From Eulemur rufifrons (taxonomy: Eukaryota > Chordata > Mammalia > Primates > Lemuridae), in assembly GCF_041146395.1 (NCBI RefSeq), contig NC_090990.1, positions 49,893,501-49,957,500 on the forward strand: DNA of 64,000 nt. Direction: 5' to 3'. The notes under the pieces are model-generated. The model had not been told where the DNA came from. It made no database searches and worked only from the letters and a program-made list of their open reading frames with translations. Position numbers and translations under genes: made by a program. Below are positions 37,943 to 55,994 of the stretch, piece by piece; position 1 is the first letter of the stretch, and each line of letters starts with the position of its first letter.

Positions 37943-38087
37943 GCGGACAAGATTATCTCGGCTACATCCCTGCTAGTAGACGGTGTGCTTCCTGGGGCTT
38001 CATACGAGGTTCGGGTGAGGGGCAAAAGGCTGCATGGCCCGGGAATCTGGAGTGACTGGACCACCCCTCATACTTTGACCACACAAG
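37943..38087 (+). CDS. LEPR: LEPR exon 8: end of CRH1 with variant WSXWS box
   Basis: The acceptor is cttaacag and the donor gtaggt at 38088. The exon starts on a codon boundary, has 48 codons plus one base, and encodes about human residues 284-331, the last strands of CRH1. The signature WSXWS box of class I cytokine receptors falls at 38048-38062 and reads W-S-D-W-T instead of W-S-D-W-S, because the last codon is ACC. The flanking residues (GIWSDWTTP) are otherwise conserved. This domain is not the main leptin-binding module, so the change need not abolish function. Confidence 0.96.
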
Positions 38088-38244
38088 GTAGGTTATGCCA
38101 TACTAACTTCTACTGAGAGGGAAATATATTTCTTGAATTTGCCTTTGGTTTACTATAAGCATCTTAAATTTTATGGCCTTAAAACATAAGGGGAACAAAA
38201 TATTAACTTTTAATTTAAATTTTGAACAGGTTAATTTGTTAATT

Positions 38245-39218
38245 AAAATTGTGTCAGACACACAAATGGCCAACAGTATATGAAAAAATGCTCAACATCA
38301 TTAGTCATCAGAGAAATGCAAATCAAAACTACAGTGAGACATTATCTCACCTCAGTTAAAATGGCTTTTGTCAAAAAGATAGGCAATAACGAATGCTGGT
38401 GAGGTTGTGAAGAAAGGGGGACCCTCCTACACTGTTGGTGGAAATGTAAATTAGTGCAACCTCTATGGAGAACAATATGGAGATTCCTCAAAAAACTAAA
38501 AATAGAACTACCATATGACCCAGCAATCCCACTGCTAGGTATAAATCCAAAAGAAAGGAAATCAGTATAACGAAAAGATATCTGTACTCCTATGTTTATT
38601 GCAGCACTATTTATAATAGCCAAGATTTGGAATCAACCGAAGTGTCCATCAATGGATAATGGATAAAGAAATTGTGGTACATGTACACAATGGAATATCA
38701 TATAGCCATAAAAATGAACAAAATCTTGCCATTTGCAACAAAATGGATGGACCTCGAGAACATTAAGTGAAATAAGCCAAGCACAGAGACAAATCTTGCA
38801 TGTTCTTACCCATATGTGGAACCTAAATATTAAAAACAATTGATCTCATGGAGACAGAGAGTAGAATGATTACCAGAGGCTGGGAAGGGTTGTGGTGAGG
38901 GGGTGATAAAATGGGGATAGTTAATGGGTACATAAATATTGTTAGTTATTAATAGAATGAACAATATTTGATAGCATGGCAAAGTGACTATAAGGAACAA
39001 TAAGTTAGGGTATACTTTAAAATAACAAATGAATGAATTTGGGATGTTCTTAACACAAAGAAATGATAAATGCCTGAGTTGATGGGTACCCCAATTACCC
39101 TGATTTGATTAAATCACATGTATGCCTGTATCAAAACATCACATGTAACCTATAAATACACAACTATTATGTACCCATAATAATTAAAAATTAAAAATTA
39201 GAAAAAAATTGTGTCAGA
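38245..39218 (+). mobile_element. 5'-truncated L1 with target duplication
   Basis: L1 body 38259-39204 on the + strand: end of ORF2 (aaaatgctcaacatcattag, aactaccatatgacccagca), 3' UTR and A-rich tail. It is flanked by aaaattgtgtcaga at 38245-38258 and 39205-39218, and the site reads aatt/aaaa, a good L1 endonuclease target. ORF2 remnant has stops, so it is older than the copy at 41025. Confidence 0.9.
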
Positions 39219-39859
39219 GCTTCTAGGTTTATGTGCTTCCATACAGTATATTGTTGGATTACTTTTCTTATTAAAAAAATAAAAAGTTAACATAACAGTT
39301 CCAAATTAACAAATTCAGAACATCACTTGTATTGATAATTTCTTAATTTACATTTGAAAACTAAGTATATTTATTTGACATAAATTTTAAATATTAAACA
39401 TTTATGTTAATATTACATATTACATAATAAATGAATTCTTTTTGCTCCAGATGCTTGTTTTTGAGAGTTTTCAAAGTCCATTTTTAAAAATATTTTTAAG
39501 ATTATTTTTAGCATCAGAAAAAACTGCAGTTTATTCACAACTCCTTGGTGAAGATGAGGTGCAACGTTTGACAAAGAGGCTCAGGACCCTTGGAAATAGT
39601 CCTAGTCCTGCCACATGATCAGTTGTGACTATAAGGAAGACAACACTCCTTTGGCTGGTTGTCTGATCTGTCAAAGGGGCAAAATTTTTCTTGTTCAAAC
39701 TTACTCAGATTGAGTATAGCTATATGGAGATAGCAAATGCCATGTAAAACACTAAGCAAATAGTCAACTCATTTAACTGAAGAATTTTATTTATTGATTG
39801 CTTACTATTTTATAAGCCCTGGTTCATCAAAAAGCAAGTAGCCTTAGTGTTTTAAGAGC

Positions 39860-40050
39860 ATTGACTTTGGAGTTTGAAGGAGTTTATGAAAGTTTTGGCC
39901 CCACCACTTATTTGGAAATTTTCTTAACCTTTCTATGACTTAATTTCCTCATCTTTAAAATAAGGATGTTTTAATATGGATAAAATGAAATAATGCACAT
40001 GAAGTGCTTACCAGACCACTTGACCCTTAGTAAGCACTCAGAAAATGTTA
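39860..40050 (+). mobile_element. MIR element
   Basis: agcattgactttggagtttg, cttaatttcctcatctttaa and aaataaggatg follow the MIR consensus. Confidence 0.75.
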
Positions 40051-41009
40051 TATACTCTCATAGTTTGTGAATCTATAACCTCAGTATTTGAAATCTCAAG
40101 GTCTAATGCAGGTGAGAAATTGCCGTGTTGAATACATAATTGATAAGCACAGTAAAATTACACGAGGTGCTAAACAAAGTGCTAAACAATGAGAGCAAAT
40201 AATTCTAACAAGAAGAGTAAGGGACCTTGTGTGAACATACTTTGAAGACATGAATTTTGTATCTCTATTTTTCAAATAATTATTGACTATCACAATATGT
40301 GTAACATGAAGCTGACAGTTCAGCTTTTGGAATTTTTCTTTTTCTAAGGGCGACTTAATCTTCTATCTTCAATAATGTCATGATTAATAGGCCTTAATGA
40401 CCAGCTGTGCAATATGTAGAGGGGAATGAATTAAAAATATAAAATTTCAAAGATGTCCCATGTGGAGGTTTTTCCACAGTGGCATGGGATGAGGTGGGTG
40501 GGGGGAAAAGGGAAATTTTACAAAGGGAGTGGAAATCAACAGCTCCTATCTCCACTAAGTGGCCCGTGGCTTGCCATTTTTATTTAAGCATCTGGTGAAA
40601 TGTTTCCCATCCATAGTAAAATGGCTTCATTTTTTACCATTTTACTTCTTTTTTTATTTCAAAATATTAGAGGGGTACAAATGTTTTTATTACATGGATA
40701 CCTTTTATAATAATGCTTAAGTCGGGGCTTTTAATGTGTGCATCCCCCAAATAGTGTTCACAGGCAAGTTTTTACACCTCCCCCACTCACCCCTTCCTCC
40801 CATCTTGATTCCAATGTTCTTTTTATCTCTTTGTGCCCATGTGTGCCCATAGGTTAGCTCCCAGTTATAAGATAAGCTCCCATGTGGTGTTTGTTTTTCC
40901 ATTCCTGAGGTACTGCACTTAGCTTAATGGTCTCCGGTTCCATCCAAGTTACTGCAAATGACATTATTTCATTTCTTTTTATGGCCGAATAGTACTCCAT
41001 GGTATATAC

Positions 41010-41024
41010 ATTCCACATTTTCTT
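41010..41024. repeat. Target-site duplication, left copy
   Basis: attccacattttctt, identical to 42135-42149. Confidence 0.93.
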
Positions 41025-42134
41025 TCTTTTTTTTTTTTTATTTCATCTTATTATGGGGGATACAGAATTTCAGGTTACATACGTTGCCCATGTACCGCCT
41101 ATCCCCCCAAGTCAAAGCTCCAGGCATGTCCGTTCCCCAGACAGTGCGCATTGCACTCATCATGTAGGCATACACCCATCCCCTCCCCCCACCCCCCCAT
41201 CTCAGTCTGATATCCAATTGGTATCGTTCCCAGATGTGAATTTAGGTGATGATCAGGGAAACCAATTTTGTGGTGAGTACGTGTGATGCTTGTTTTTCCA
41301 TTCTTGGGATACTTCACTTAATAGAATGGGTTCCAACTCTCTCCAGGAGAACCATAGAGATGTTGTATCTTCATTATTTCTTATAGATGAGTAATATTCC
41401 ATGGTATACATATACCACAGTTTACTAATCCAATCATGTATTGATGGGCATTTGGGTTGTTTCCACATCTTTGCAATTGTGAATTGTGCTGCTATAAACA
41501 TTCGGGTACATGTGTCTTTGTTATAGAATGACCTTTTTTCCTTTGGGTATATGCCCAATAATGGGATTGCTGGATCAAATGGTAGGTCTACTTGAATCTG
41601 TTTAAGATACCTCCATAATGCTTTCCACAGGGGTTGCACTAGTTTGCAGTCCCACCAGCAGTGTATGAGTGTTTCTGTCTCTCCACAGCCACGCCAACAT
41701 GTGTTGTTTTGGAATTTTTTGATAAAGGCCATTCTCACTGGAGTTAAGTGATATCTCATTGTGGTTTTGATTTGCATTTCCCTAATGATTAGGGATGCTG
41801 AGCATTTTTTCATATGTTTGTTAGCCATTCTTATATCTTCTTTTGAGAAATTTCTATTCATGTCATTTGCCCACTTTTTGATAGGGTTGTTTGATTTTTT
41901 CTTGCTGATTTTCCTGAGTTCTAAATAGATTCTTATTATCAGTCCTTTATCTGATGTGTAGTATGCAAAAATTTTTTCCCATTCTGTAGGTGGTCTGTTT
42001 ATTCTTGTGACTGTTTCTTTGGCTATGCAGAAGCTTTTTAATTTAATCAGGTCCCATTCATTTATTTTTGTTGCTGTTGTGATTGCCTTAGGGTCTTCTT
42101 CATAAATTCTTTGCCTAGGCCAATGCCTGTAAAT
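41025..42134 (-). mobile_element. 5'-truncated young L1 nested in older L1
   Basis: 1.1 kb copy of the same subfamily as 3399-10876, starting in ORF2. The ORF2 remnant is open from the truncation point through the natural stop (41253) for nearly 300 codons, with the Cys-rich CWRGC and HCWWDC part intact. It is flanked by a perfect 15-bp duplication; the site (cttt/aa on the relevant strand) fits L1 endonuclease. It appears recent. Confidence 0.93.
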
Positions 42135-42149
42135 ATTCCACATTTTCTT
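42135..42149. repeat. Target-site duplication, right copy
   Basis: attccacattttctt, identical to 41010-41024. Confidence 0.93.
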
Positions 42150-43830
42150 AATCTACTCATGAATTGATAGGCATTTAATCTTTGAGATTGTGAATTGTGC
42201 TATAATAAACATTCAAGTGCAGGTGTCTTTTTGATAAAATGACTTCTTTTCCTTTGGATAGATACCCAGTAGTGGGATTACTCGATCAAACAGTAAGTCT
42301 ACATTTATCTCTTTGAGAAATCTTCATACTGTTTTCCACAGAGGTTGTACTAGTTTGCAGTCCCACCAACAGTGTATGAGTGTTCCTTCTCTCTGCATCT
42401 ACACCAGAATCAATTGTTTTTTGACTTTTTATTAACAGCCATTCTGACAGGGGTAAGGTGGAATCTCATTGTGGTTTTAATTTGCATTTCCCTGATAATT
42501 AGTGATGCTGAGCCTTTCTTTATATCTTTGTTGGCTATTTGTTTATCTTCTTTTAGAAAACTTCTGTTCATGTCTTTTGCCTACTTTTTAATGGGGTTAT
42601 TTGTATTTTTCTTGCTGATTTGTTTGAGTTCTTTGTAGATTCTGGATATTAGCCCTATTTTCTCCCATTCTGTAGGTTGTCTATTTCTCTGTTGATTATT
42701 TCCTTTGCTGTGCAGAAGGTTTTTAATTTAATCAATTCCCATATATTTATTTTTGTTGGTGCTGTATTTGGGCAAGAGTATGAACTTCCCCTTTAGCACT
42801 GCTTTTGTATATCCCATAGATTTTGGAAGCTTATGTCATATTCATCATTCAGTTTGAAAACATCTTTTGATTTCCTTTGTCATTGTCCCATCTATCATTC
42901 AGCAGTAGGTAGTTTAATTTCCATTTATTTGTATAGATTTTAGAGTTCCTCTTGGAATTTATTTCTTGTTTCATTCTATTGAGGTCTGAGAGGATTGATG
43001 GTATGATTTCGATTTTTCTAAATTTGCTGAGACTTGTTTTGTGTCCTAACATATTTTCTATCTTGGAATATGTCCCATGTATTATTGAGAAGAATGTATA
43101 TTCTGCAGTTTGGGTAGAATGTTCTGTAAATGTCTGTTAGGTACACTAGTTCTAGAGTCCCATTTAAGTCCATTGTTTCCTTTTTCATTTTCTGCCTTGA
43201 TGATCTGTCTAGTTCTGTCAGTGGAATGTTGAAGTCCTGGCTATTATGATGCTGCTGTTTACGTCTTTGCTTAGATGTAGCAGAATCATTTTTTATGAAT
43301 CTGGGATCTCCCCTGTTAGGTGCATATATATTTAGGATTGCTATGTCTTCTTTCTGAATTGCTTCCTTTCTCTTTATGTTATATAGTGACTTTCTTTGTC
43401 TTTTTTTTACTATTGTTAATTAAAGTCTATTTTATCTGATATGAGGCTAGCCATTCCTGCTAGCTTTTGGTTTCCATTTGCATGGAATATTTTTTTTTCC
43501 ATCCTTTTACCTTGAGTCTGTGAGAATCCTTGTGATTTAGATGGTTTTCTTGGAGACAGCATGTATTGAGCTGTGTTTTCTCATTCATTCCACCAATGTA
43601 TATCTTTTAAGTGGAGCATTAAGACCATTTATGTTGAATGTTAGTATTGATATGTGAGATACTGCTCTGTTCATCATGTTGATTGTTACCTAGGTGATAT
43701 GTGTTCTCCCTTGTGTTACTGTTTTATAAGAGCTATGGGCTTTAACTTTCATTTTTTTTTTACACTGGTGGGTATTGATTGTTCTGTTCCATGTATAGAA
43801 CACTTTTAAGCATTTTCCTGTAGGGAAGGT

Positions 43831-44761
43831 CTACTGGTGCCAAATTCCTTCAGTATTTGCTTGTCTGGGAAAGAGTTTATTTCTCTTTCCTTTATGAAAC
43901 TTAATTTTACACAACACAATTCTTGGGCGGCAGTTATTCTGTTTAATAAGGCTAAACATTGGACCCCAATCCCTTTTATCCTGTAAGATTTCTGATGAGA
44001 GGTCTGCCATTAGTCTGACAGATTTTTCTTTATAAGTAACTTGTTGCTTTTGTCTTGCAGCTTGTAGAATTTTCTCTTTCACTTTGACTTTGGCCAAACT
44101 GATAACCATGTGCTTTGGTGATGTCCTATTTGCCATGAATCTTCCAGGTGTTTGATGACCTTCTTATATCTGAATGTCTAAATCTCTAATTATACCATGA
44201 AAGTTTTCCTCAATTATTCCTTCAAATAAGTTTTCCATGCTTTTTGCTTTTTCTTCTTCTCCCTCAGAGATTCCTAAGATTCTCATATTCATTTGCTTTA
44301 TATAGTCCCATATTTCTCAGGGAGATTGTTCATTCTTCTTGATTTTTTCCCTACATTTTTGACAGACTGGGTTAATTCAAAAGCCTTGTTTTCAAGCTCT
44401 GACATTCTTTCCTCTGCTTGGTCTAGTCTGTTGTTACGACTTTCTACTGTATTTTGAAATTCCCTAAATGAATCTTTAATTTCTAGAAGTTCTTTTATAT
44501 TTTTTCTTATATTATCCATCCCTTCAGTGAATTTTTCATTCATGTCTTGAATTTTTTTTCCATTTCTTTGTGTTGGTTTTCAACTTTCTCTTCAATCCTA
44601 TAGATCTTACTTGCCATCCATATTCTGAATTCCATATCTGACATTTCAACAATTTCCTTTTGGTTGAGGTCTGTTGTTGGAGAACTATTGTGATCCTTTG
44701 GTGGTGTCAATACAGCCTGTTTTTTCATGTTGCCAGAGTTCTTTTGCTGGTTCCTTCTCAT
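43831..44761 (-). pseudogene. ORF1 remnant of the older L1
   Basis: Start MRRNQQKNSGNMKKQ at 44761, coiled coil (RNNRLDQAEERMSELEN) in 44298-44543, then RRM/C-terminal text (KHMVISLAKVKVKEK, RQKQQVTYKEKSVRL) in 43831-44136. Frames are broken between these blocks. Related to, but clearly distinct from, the ORF1 at 7673-8684. Confidence 0.82.
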
Positions 44762-47477
44762 CTGAAGCCTCTTCTCTCAGCTCAAGGTAGATGGCCTTGT
44801 GGTACACCTGTTCTCCTCTGGTGGGAACTCTGTTGCTCAGCAATGAGGAGGAGAGGTCCCTGGATGTCACACTTGAGTCCTACTCTGGAAGATTGACCAG
44901 ACAGGAGAGAGGTGGATGCACTCTAAGCCTTTAACAGTACTGCTTTCCTGTATCTCCTTGTTCCTTTGTGGTTGTCATGGTGGTCAGCCATGATAGGCAC
45001 CGTGTTGTGAGCATGGCCATCCCAGGTCCATCAGTGGTAGAGTGAGTGTTCTCTTTTCCCGGATCTGATGGCAACATTTGTTGGTGAGCGGCAGTGTGAG
45101 CACTCGCCCCACACAGGTCCATTGCTGGCAGTGGGGGCTCAGCACATGGCAGCGTGAGCATTCACCCTGCCCAGGACCATTGGTGGTGGTGTTACCCAGG
45201 CAATTATGGCAGTGGTGTTACCCAGAACTTTGAAGCTGTAGCTACACCTCTCAGACAGCAGCGGCCGGTGCCCAGGACCATGAGCTCTCTCTCCATCTGG
45301 GTCCCCACAGCGGCTGCATCTGGGTGGGATTGCCCAGTCATGGGCAGTGAGCAACAAATCTGTGGGCACCCACTGTGCTTGGGTTCCCCAGCAGCTGTGG
45401 GGGTGTGCAGCACCTGCCTATGGGATGCATGAGATCGCTTGGCCACCCTGCTCTGTCCCCAACCTGGCATGGACAATGAGGAGCGATCAGCAACGGATCT
45501 GACTCCCAGGTAGATACAGTGCTCTGGGGCCTCAAAATGGCATGAGATACTGTATCCAGAGATAAGCCGGAGGGACCCTGCTGTACCTTCCCTTCTGGAG
45601 CATTGCTGCTGCACAGTCTGGAGGCAGCTCCCTGTCAGTCTGGTGGCCTGCTATGGTGGAGCAGCCCTCTCGCAGCCCTCTTGCAGCTCTGATTGCAATG
45701 TCCACAGGGGAAGTGTGGAGCCCTTGTCCCTTCCCCAGGTGCAGGTGCCTTCCCAACAATCCTCTCGAGCAGGTTTCCCCACTTCTCTGTCCCTCACTTT
45801 GGGTGGCCTCCATCCCCTCTTTGTTGATTCTCAGTGCTGTCTCTTAGACGATCCATCCAAAGGGGAATATCCACTCGCCACTTTCCATCCTCTCCATGAG
45901 AACCGCATGCAGGCTACTTCTAGTCTGGTGTCTTGGCGCCTCCCTTTTTGTATCAATTTTAATAAATTTGTTCAATGTGAATTTGACAGATTTTTTAGGT
46001 TTTTATTAATTTGTTTTCCTTATTTTTAAGCTAATATGTTAGCATCTAATTATGCCAAAATTCTATGACTTTAATCTTATTTCTCAATTAAGCCTTACTA
46101 TATGCATTTGATTTTAAAGTGAATTGCTTTGAATTCTTTTTTTAATCATCTTTAAAATGAAAAGCTTCAACTTAATTCATGAAAGTTCATTTGTACTTTT
46201 TTTTTAAATAAGAATTATTCTGAGACTTTTGAGGCGGTTCAGTAATGTGATTGTGGAGCATGCTGAAGCTGGTTTAATGATCTCTCAGGTCTGTGCTAGG
46301 TACCTGCAAGGAATTGTAAGGAATGTACAAGTAAAGCTTGAGTGCCACCCAGAGCTAGGATTACACTCACTCATGTCCTTAAATCTAATTGTTTGGCTTC
46401 TTTTCAGTAATTACACGGTACTAAGTTTTTTCCTGCTTCCATATGACTATAGATATGCAAAACATAAATGTCTTGTATGGAATGTAAATATAAAGACATT
46501 GATATTTAGCATATTATTGCAGAATAAAGGAAACAAACAATGAAAACCAATTAAGTTTCTTTTATTTTTTAGGTTAATGCAGAGATCCGTGTGAAAATAG
46601 ATATTAATATTCTATCAGTAGAAAATGATTTACCTTATATTGTAGAATTGAAATGTACTGATAATTTTGTAATGCATTACGGTGGAAATAATTTCTTCCT
46701 ATGTAAATCATCATTTGCTTTTTTCTTGTTTGTCACTGAAAATAACAGGCAAACTAAGTTTCCAACAATAGAGAACTGAAAAAATAGTATGAAATAATAG
46801 CGTATAGACATTAAAAAAATATGGGTTTACGAAAAATATGGGTTCTCCTTGTCCTCAACCACAGGATACTGACATTAAATAAATCAAAATGATATTACAG
46901 ACCAATGTTTGCAATTTTCTCTGCTTTTATATTGGTGCATTGTTCATATTATATCTCCTAACTCTTTTTTAACTTATACTTTATTTTATTACTTTACCTG
47001 CATAATTCAAATTTTCATATATCCAAACAGAGCAATAGCAGCAATCATTTTTACTTCAGAATTTTGCCTCATAGTGATCTGTTTTAAGAGCTTGCCCTAA
47101 GTTTCACTGATTTTCGAAGCAGGGTCTGGTGGGAAACATGTCATTATGGAATTAAACTGTATTTCATTTTAGTTAATTTCCTGGCTATCAGTTAGCAAGT
47201 GGCTGTTACTGACTAAAACATTTTATGATGAAAAAGCCTTTGTGTTTAGAAGACAGTGAAGATATTCATGGAAGTGCAATTCACTTCAGAATGGGAGTAC
47301 TAGGGACACCAAATAACTACACAAACAGGCAATTACAGACTTTTCAGTCTCTTAGTACCTTCATTTCAGTTTGGGCAGTGTATCTCTGCAATGTGCTGTG
47401 AATCTTTTTGACCATGTAAATTGCTTACATGATGTTTTCTGTTTTCATCTCATAGTCTACCTTTCTTCTCTTTGCAG

Positions 47478-47768
47478 ATGTCATATACTTTCCACCTAAA
47501 ATTCTGACAAGTGTTGGATCTAATGTTTCTTTTCACTGCATCTATAAAAATGAAAACAAGATTGTTTCCTCAAAAAAGATTGTTTGGTGGATGAACTTAG
47601 CCGAGAAAATTTCTCAAAGCCAGTATAATGTTGTGAGTGACCATATCAGCAAAGTTACCTTTCCCAATTTGAATGCAACCAAACCTCGAGGAAAATTTAC
47701 CTATGATGCAGTGTACTGCTGCAATGAACATGAATGCCATCACCGTTATGCTGAATTATATGTGATTG
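47478..47768 (+). CDS. LEPR: LEPR exon 9: Ig-like domain
   Basis: The acceptor is tttgcag and the donor gtaaga at 47769. The exon contributes 2 + 288 + 1 bases and encodes about human residues 332-428, the whole Ig-like domain. It starts [14 protein letters not shown], with the Ig cysteine in SFHCIYK and the second in AVYCCNE. This domain makes the third contact with leptin that assembles the active receptor cluster. Residues matching human A407, Y409, H417 and H418, which family studies place in that contact, are all retained (DAVYCC and ECHHRYAE). Length equals human. Confidence 0.97.
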
Positions 47769-53291
<5,523 letters not shown>

Positions 53292-53440
53292 TGAAGCCAC
53301 TGCCTCCATCCAGTGTAAAAGCAGAAATTACTGTAAACGTTGGATTATTGAAAATATCCTGGGAAAAGCCAGTCTTTCCAGAAAATAACCTTCGGTACCA
53401 GATTCGCTATGGCTTAAGGGGAAAAGAAGTACAATGGAAG
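53292..53440 (+). CDS. LEPR: LEPR exon 12: CRH2 second module
   Basis: The acceptor is tttctag and the donor gtaatt at 53441. The exon encodes [15 protein letters not shown], the linker helix and first strands of the second CRH2 module, then [15 protein letters not shown] and QIRYGL, about human residues 535-584. It has 2 + 147 bases and ends on a codon boundary after VQWK. Differences from human are conservative ([10 protein letters not shown] against QFQIRYGLSG). No gaps. Confidence 0.96.
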
Positions 53441-54633
<1,193 letters not shown>

Positions 54634-54732
54634 TAAATGTGTTTTGAAAGTGCATAAGTGTGTTTCAGATATGGCTGAAAAATAATCCTTCCAAAAACAT
54701 ATGTACAACTTGGGTTCCTTGTCATTTTGCAG

Positions 54733-54815
54733 TTCCTATAAGAGGACCTGAATTTTGGAGAATAATTAATGGAGATATTACAAAAAGAGAGAGAAATGTC
54801 ACCTTACTTTGGAAG
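54733..54815 (+). CDS. LEPR: LEPR exon 14: first membrane-proximal FNIII begins
   Basis: Only 116 bases after exon 13; the acceptor is tttgcag and the donor gtattc at 54816. It encodes [15 protein letters not shown] and NVTLLWK, about human residues 638-665, opening the first membrane-proximal FNIII domain needed for signalling rather than binding. At the position of human polymorphic K656 the window has Arg (ITKRERN). It has 2 + 81 bases and ends on a codon boundary. Confidence 0.95.
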
Positions 54816-55994
54816 GTATTCCTGCTTTTTACGTTATTCTTAAATTTGACTTTTATATTCTTAAAAAATTTACTTCATTATTCATAATCCTGTCATTGTT
54901 AATCTCCAGAAAACTCTGCAATTCCATGTTTTTATTCCATTTTTGAGATGTGATTGCAGAGAGCGAAGCTGTAGTTCAGTGGCTGGAGCATTGGCATGGA
55001 GTTAGGAGATTTTAATTCTCTTCTCAGTTTAACATATTACAGTATGTCGGTAGTATTTTGACAAAGTCACTTAGACTCTGTGGGCTTCGGTTTCCTCATC
55101 TGTATAAATGCAAGATTAAACTAGATGATATCTAGTGTTTGTTCGAGTCCAAAAATAGTATTCACATTTAATCCTGAACAATGTAAATGTGGCCTTCCCC
55201 ACACATCCCAAGGGCATCTAAAACATGAGATTATTCCATTTGTAGGATGGCATATAAGCAACAGATATTTCCATAAATGATGGATATTCAGCCTAGCAAT
55301 TTTCAAAGCATTCTCTATGCCAAATGAATTAATGTCTATCCCAAGTGACTAGATTATTTGCTCAGTAGATACCAATTTTTTGTTTTTTTTCATTTTTTTG
55401 TTTTTATTTTAGGACCATCCACATCTGATAAGCAGATACCAAATTTAAGATTGATTTGGGAATACACACATGAAGTAAAATAGTGTTTTTGTTATTTCAA
55501 ATGTGAGATTTAAGTTTAATCCCCATGGGGTGGAATGAGCACATGTTTGAAAATGGTTTCCTGATCTAAGACCAATCTCTGTATAAGAATTGGGGTATAT
55601 AAGGCTTTGTATTCATTTAGTTTGTAAATCCAATTACTACCTAATTTCATTTGCTTTATAATCAATGTAATTTCTCAACTGTTTTATTTTTCAAGATTTT
55701 TAAATTAAAGTTAACAATAACATCTGACACTGACATTTGTTAAACATTTCTTATATTCCAAGAACCTTATAGACGTCTCCATTTCCCAGGGATTTCAGGG
55801 CCTATACTCCAAGAGATTGAGTGGGCTGTTGAACTGAGGAAGAAAACAAGTTGAGATAAGAAATTAAACACAGACGAGGTTTAGTAGAGTTTTGTTAGAG
55901 CAGAAAGAGACCCTCCAGTTCAATGATTGGTTGGGAGAGGACATTATGCTAAAAACAAAAATAAAAACAAAAACAAAACAAAACAAAAAAAACC

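Larger units (their letters stand above)
40640..45950 (-). mobile_element. Older L1, near full-span but internally deleted, hosting a younger L1
   Basis: Minus strand: 3' UTR (40640-41009), interruption by a younger L1 (41025-42134), ORF2 C-terminus (42150-42760), a jump at about 42760-42790 into the endonuclease part of ORF2 (to about 43820), ORF1 remnants (43831-44761) and a GC-rich 5' UTR (44765-45950). The reverse transcriptase region is missing, so an internal deletion of about 2-2.5 kb is inferred. No target duplication found. Confidence 0.82.
38088..47477. other. LEPR intron 8
   Basis: Repeat-dense: an L1M insertion (38259-39204), a MIR (39860-40050), and a nested pair of L1s (40640-45950). 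39219-39850, 40060-40630 and 45960-47477 show nothing I can name. Confidence 0.7.

Noticed and set aside
45204..45813. Open frames of 93-136 codons around the old L1 5' UTR
   Set aside because: GC-rich non-coding leader, repeat-like text, no protein family recognised.
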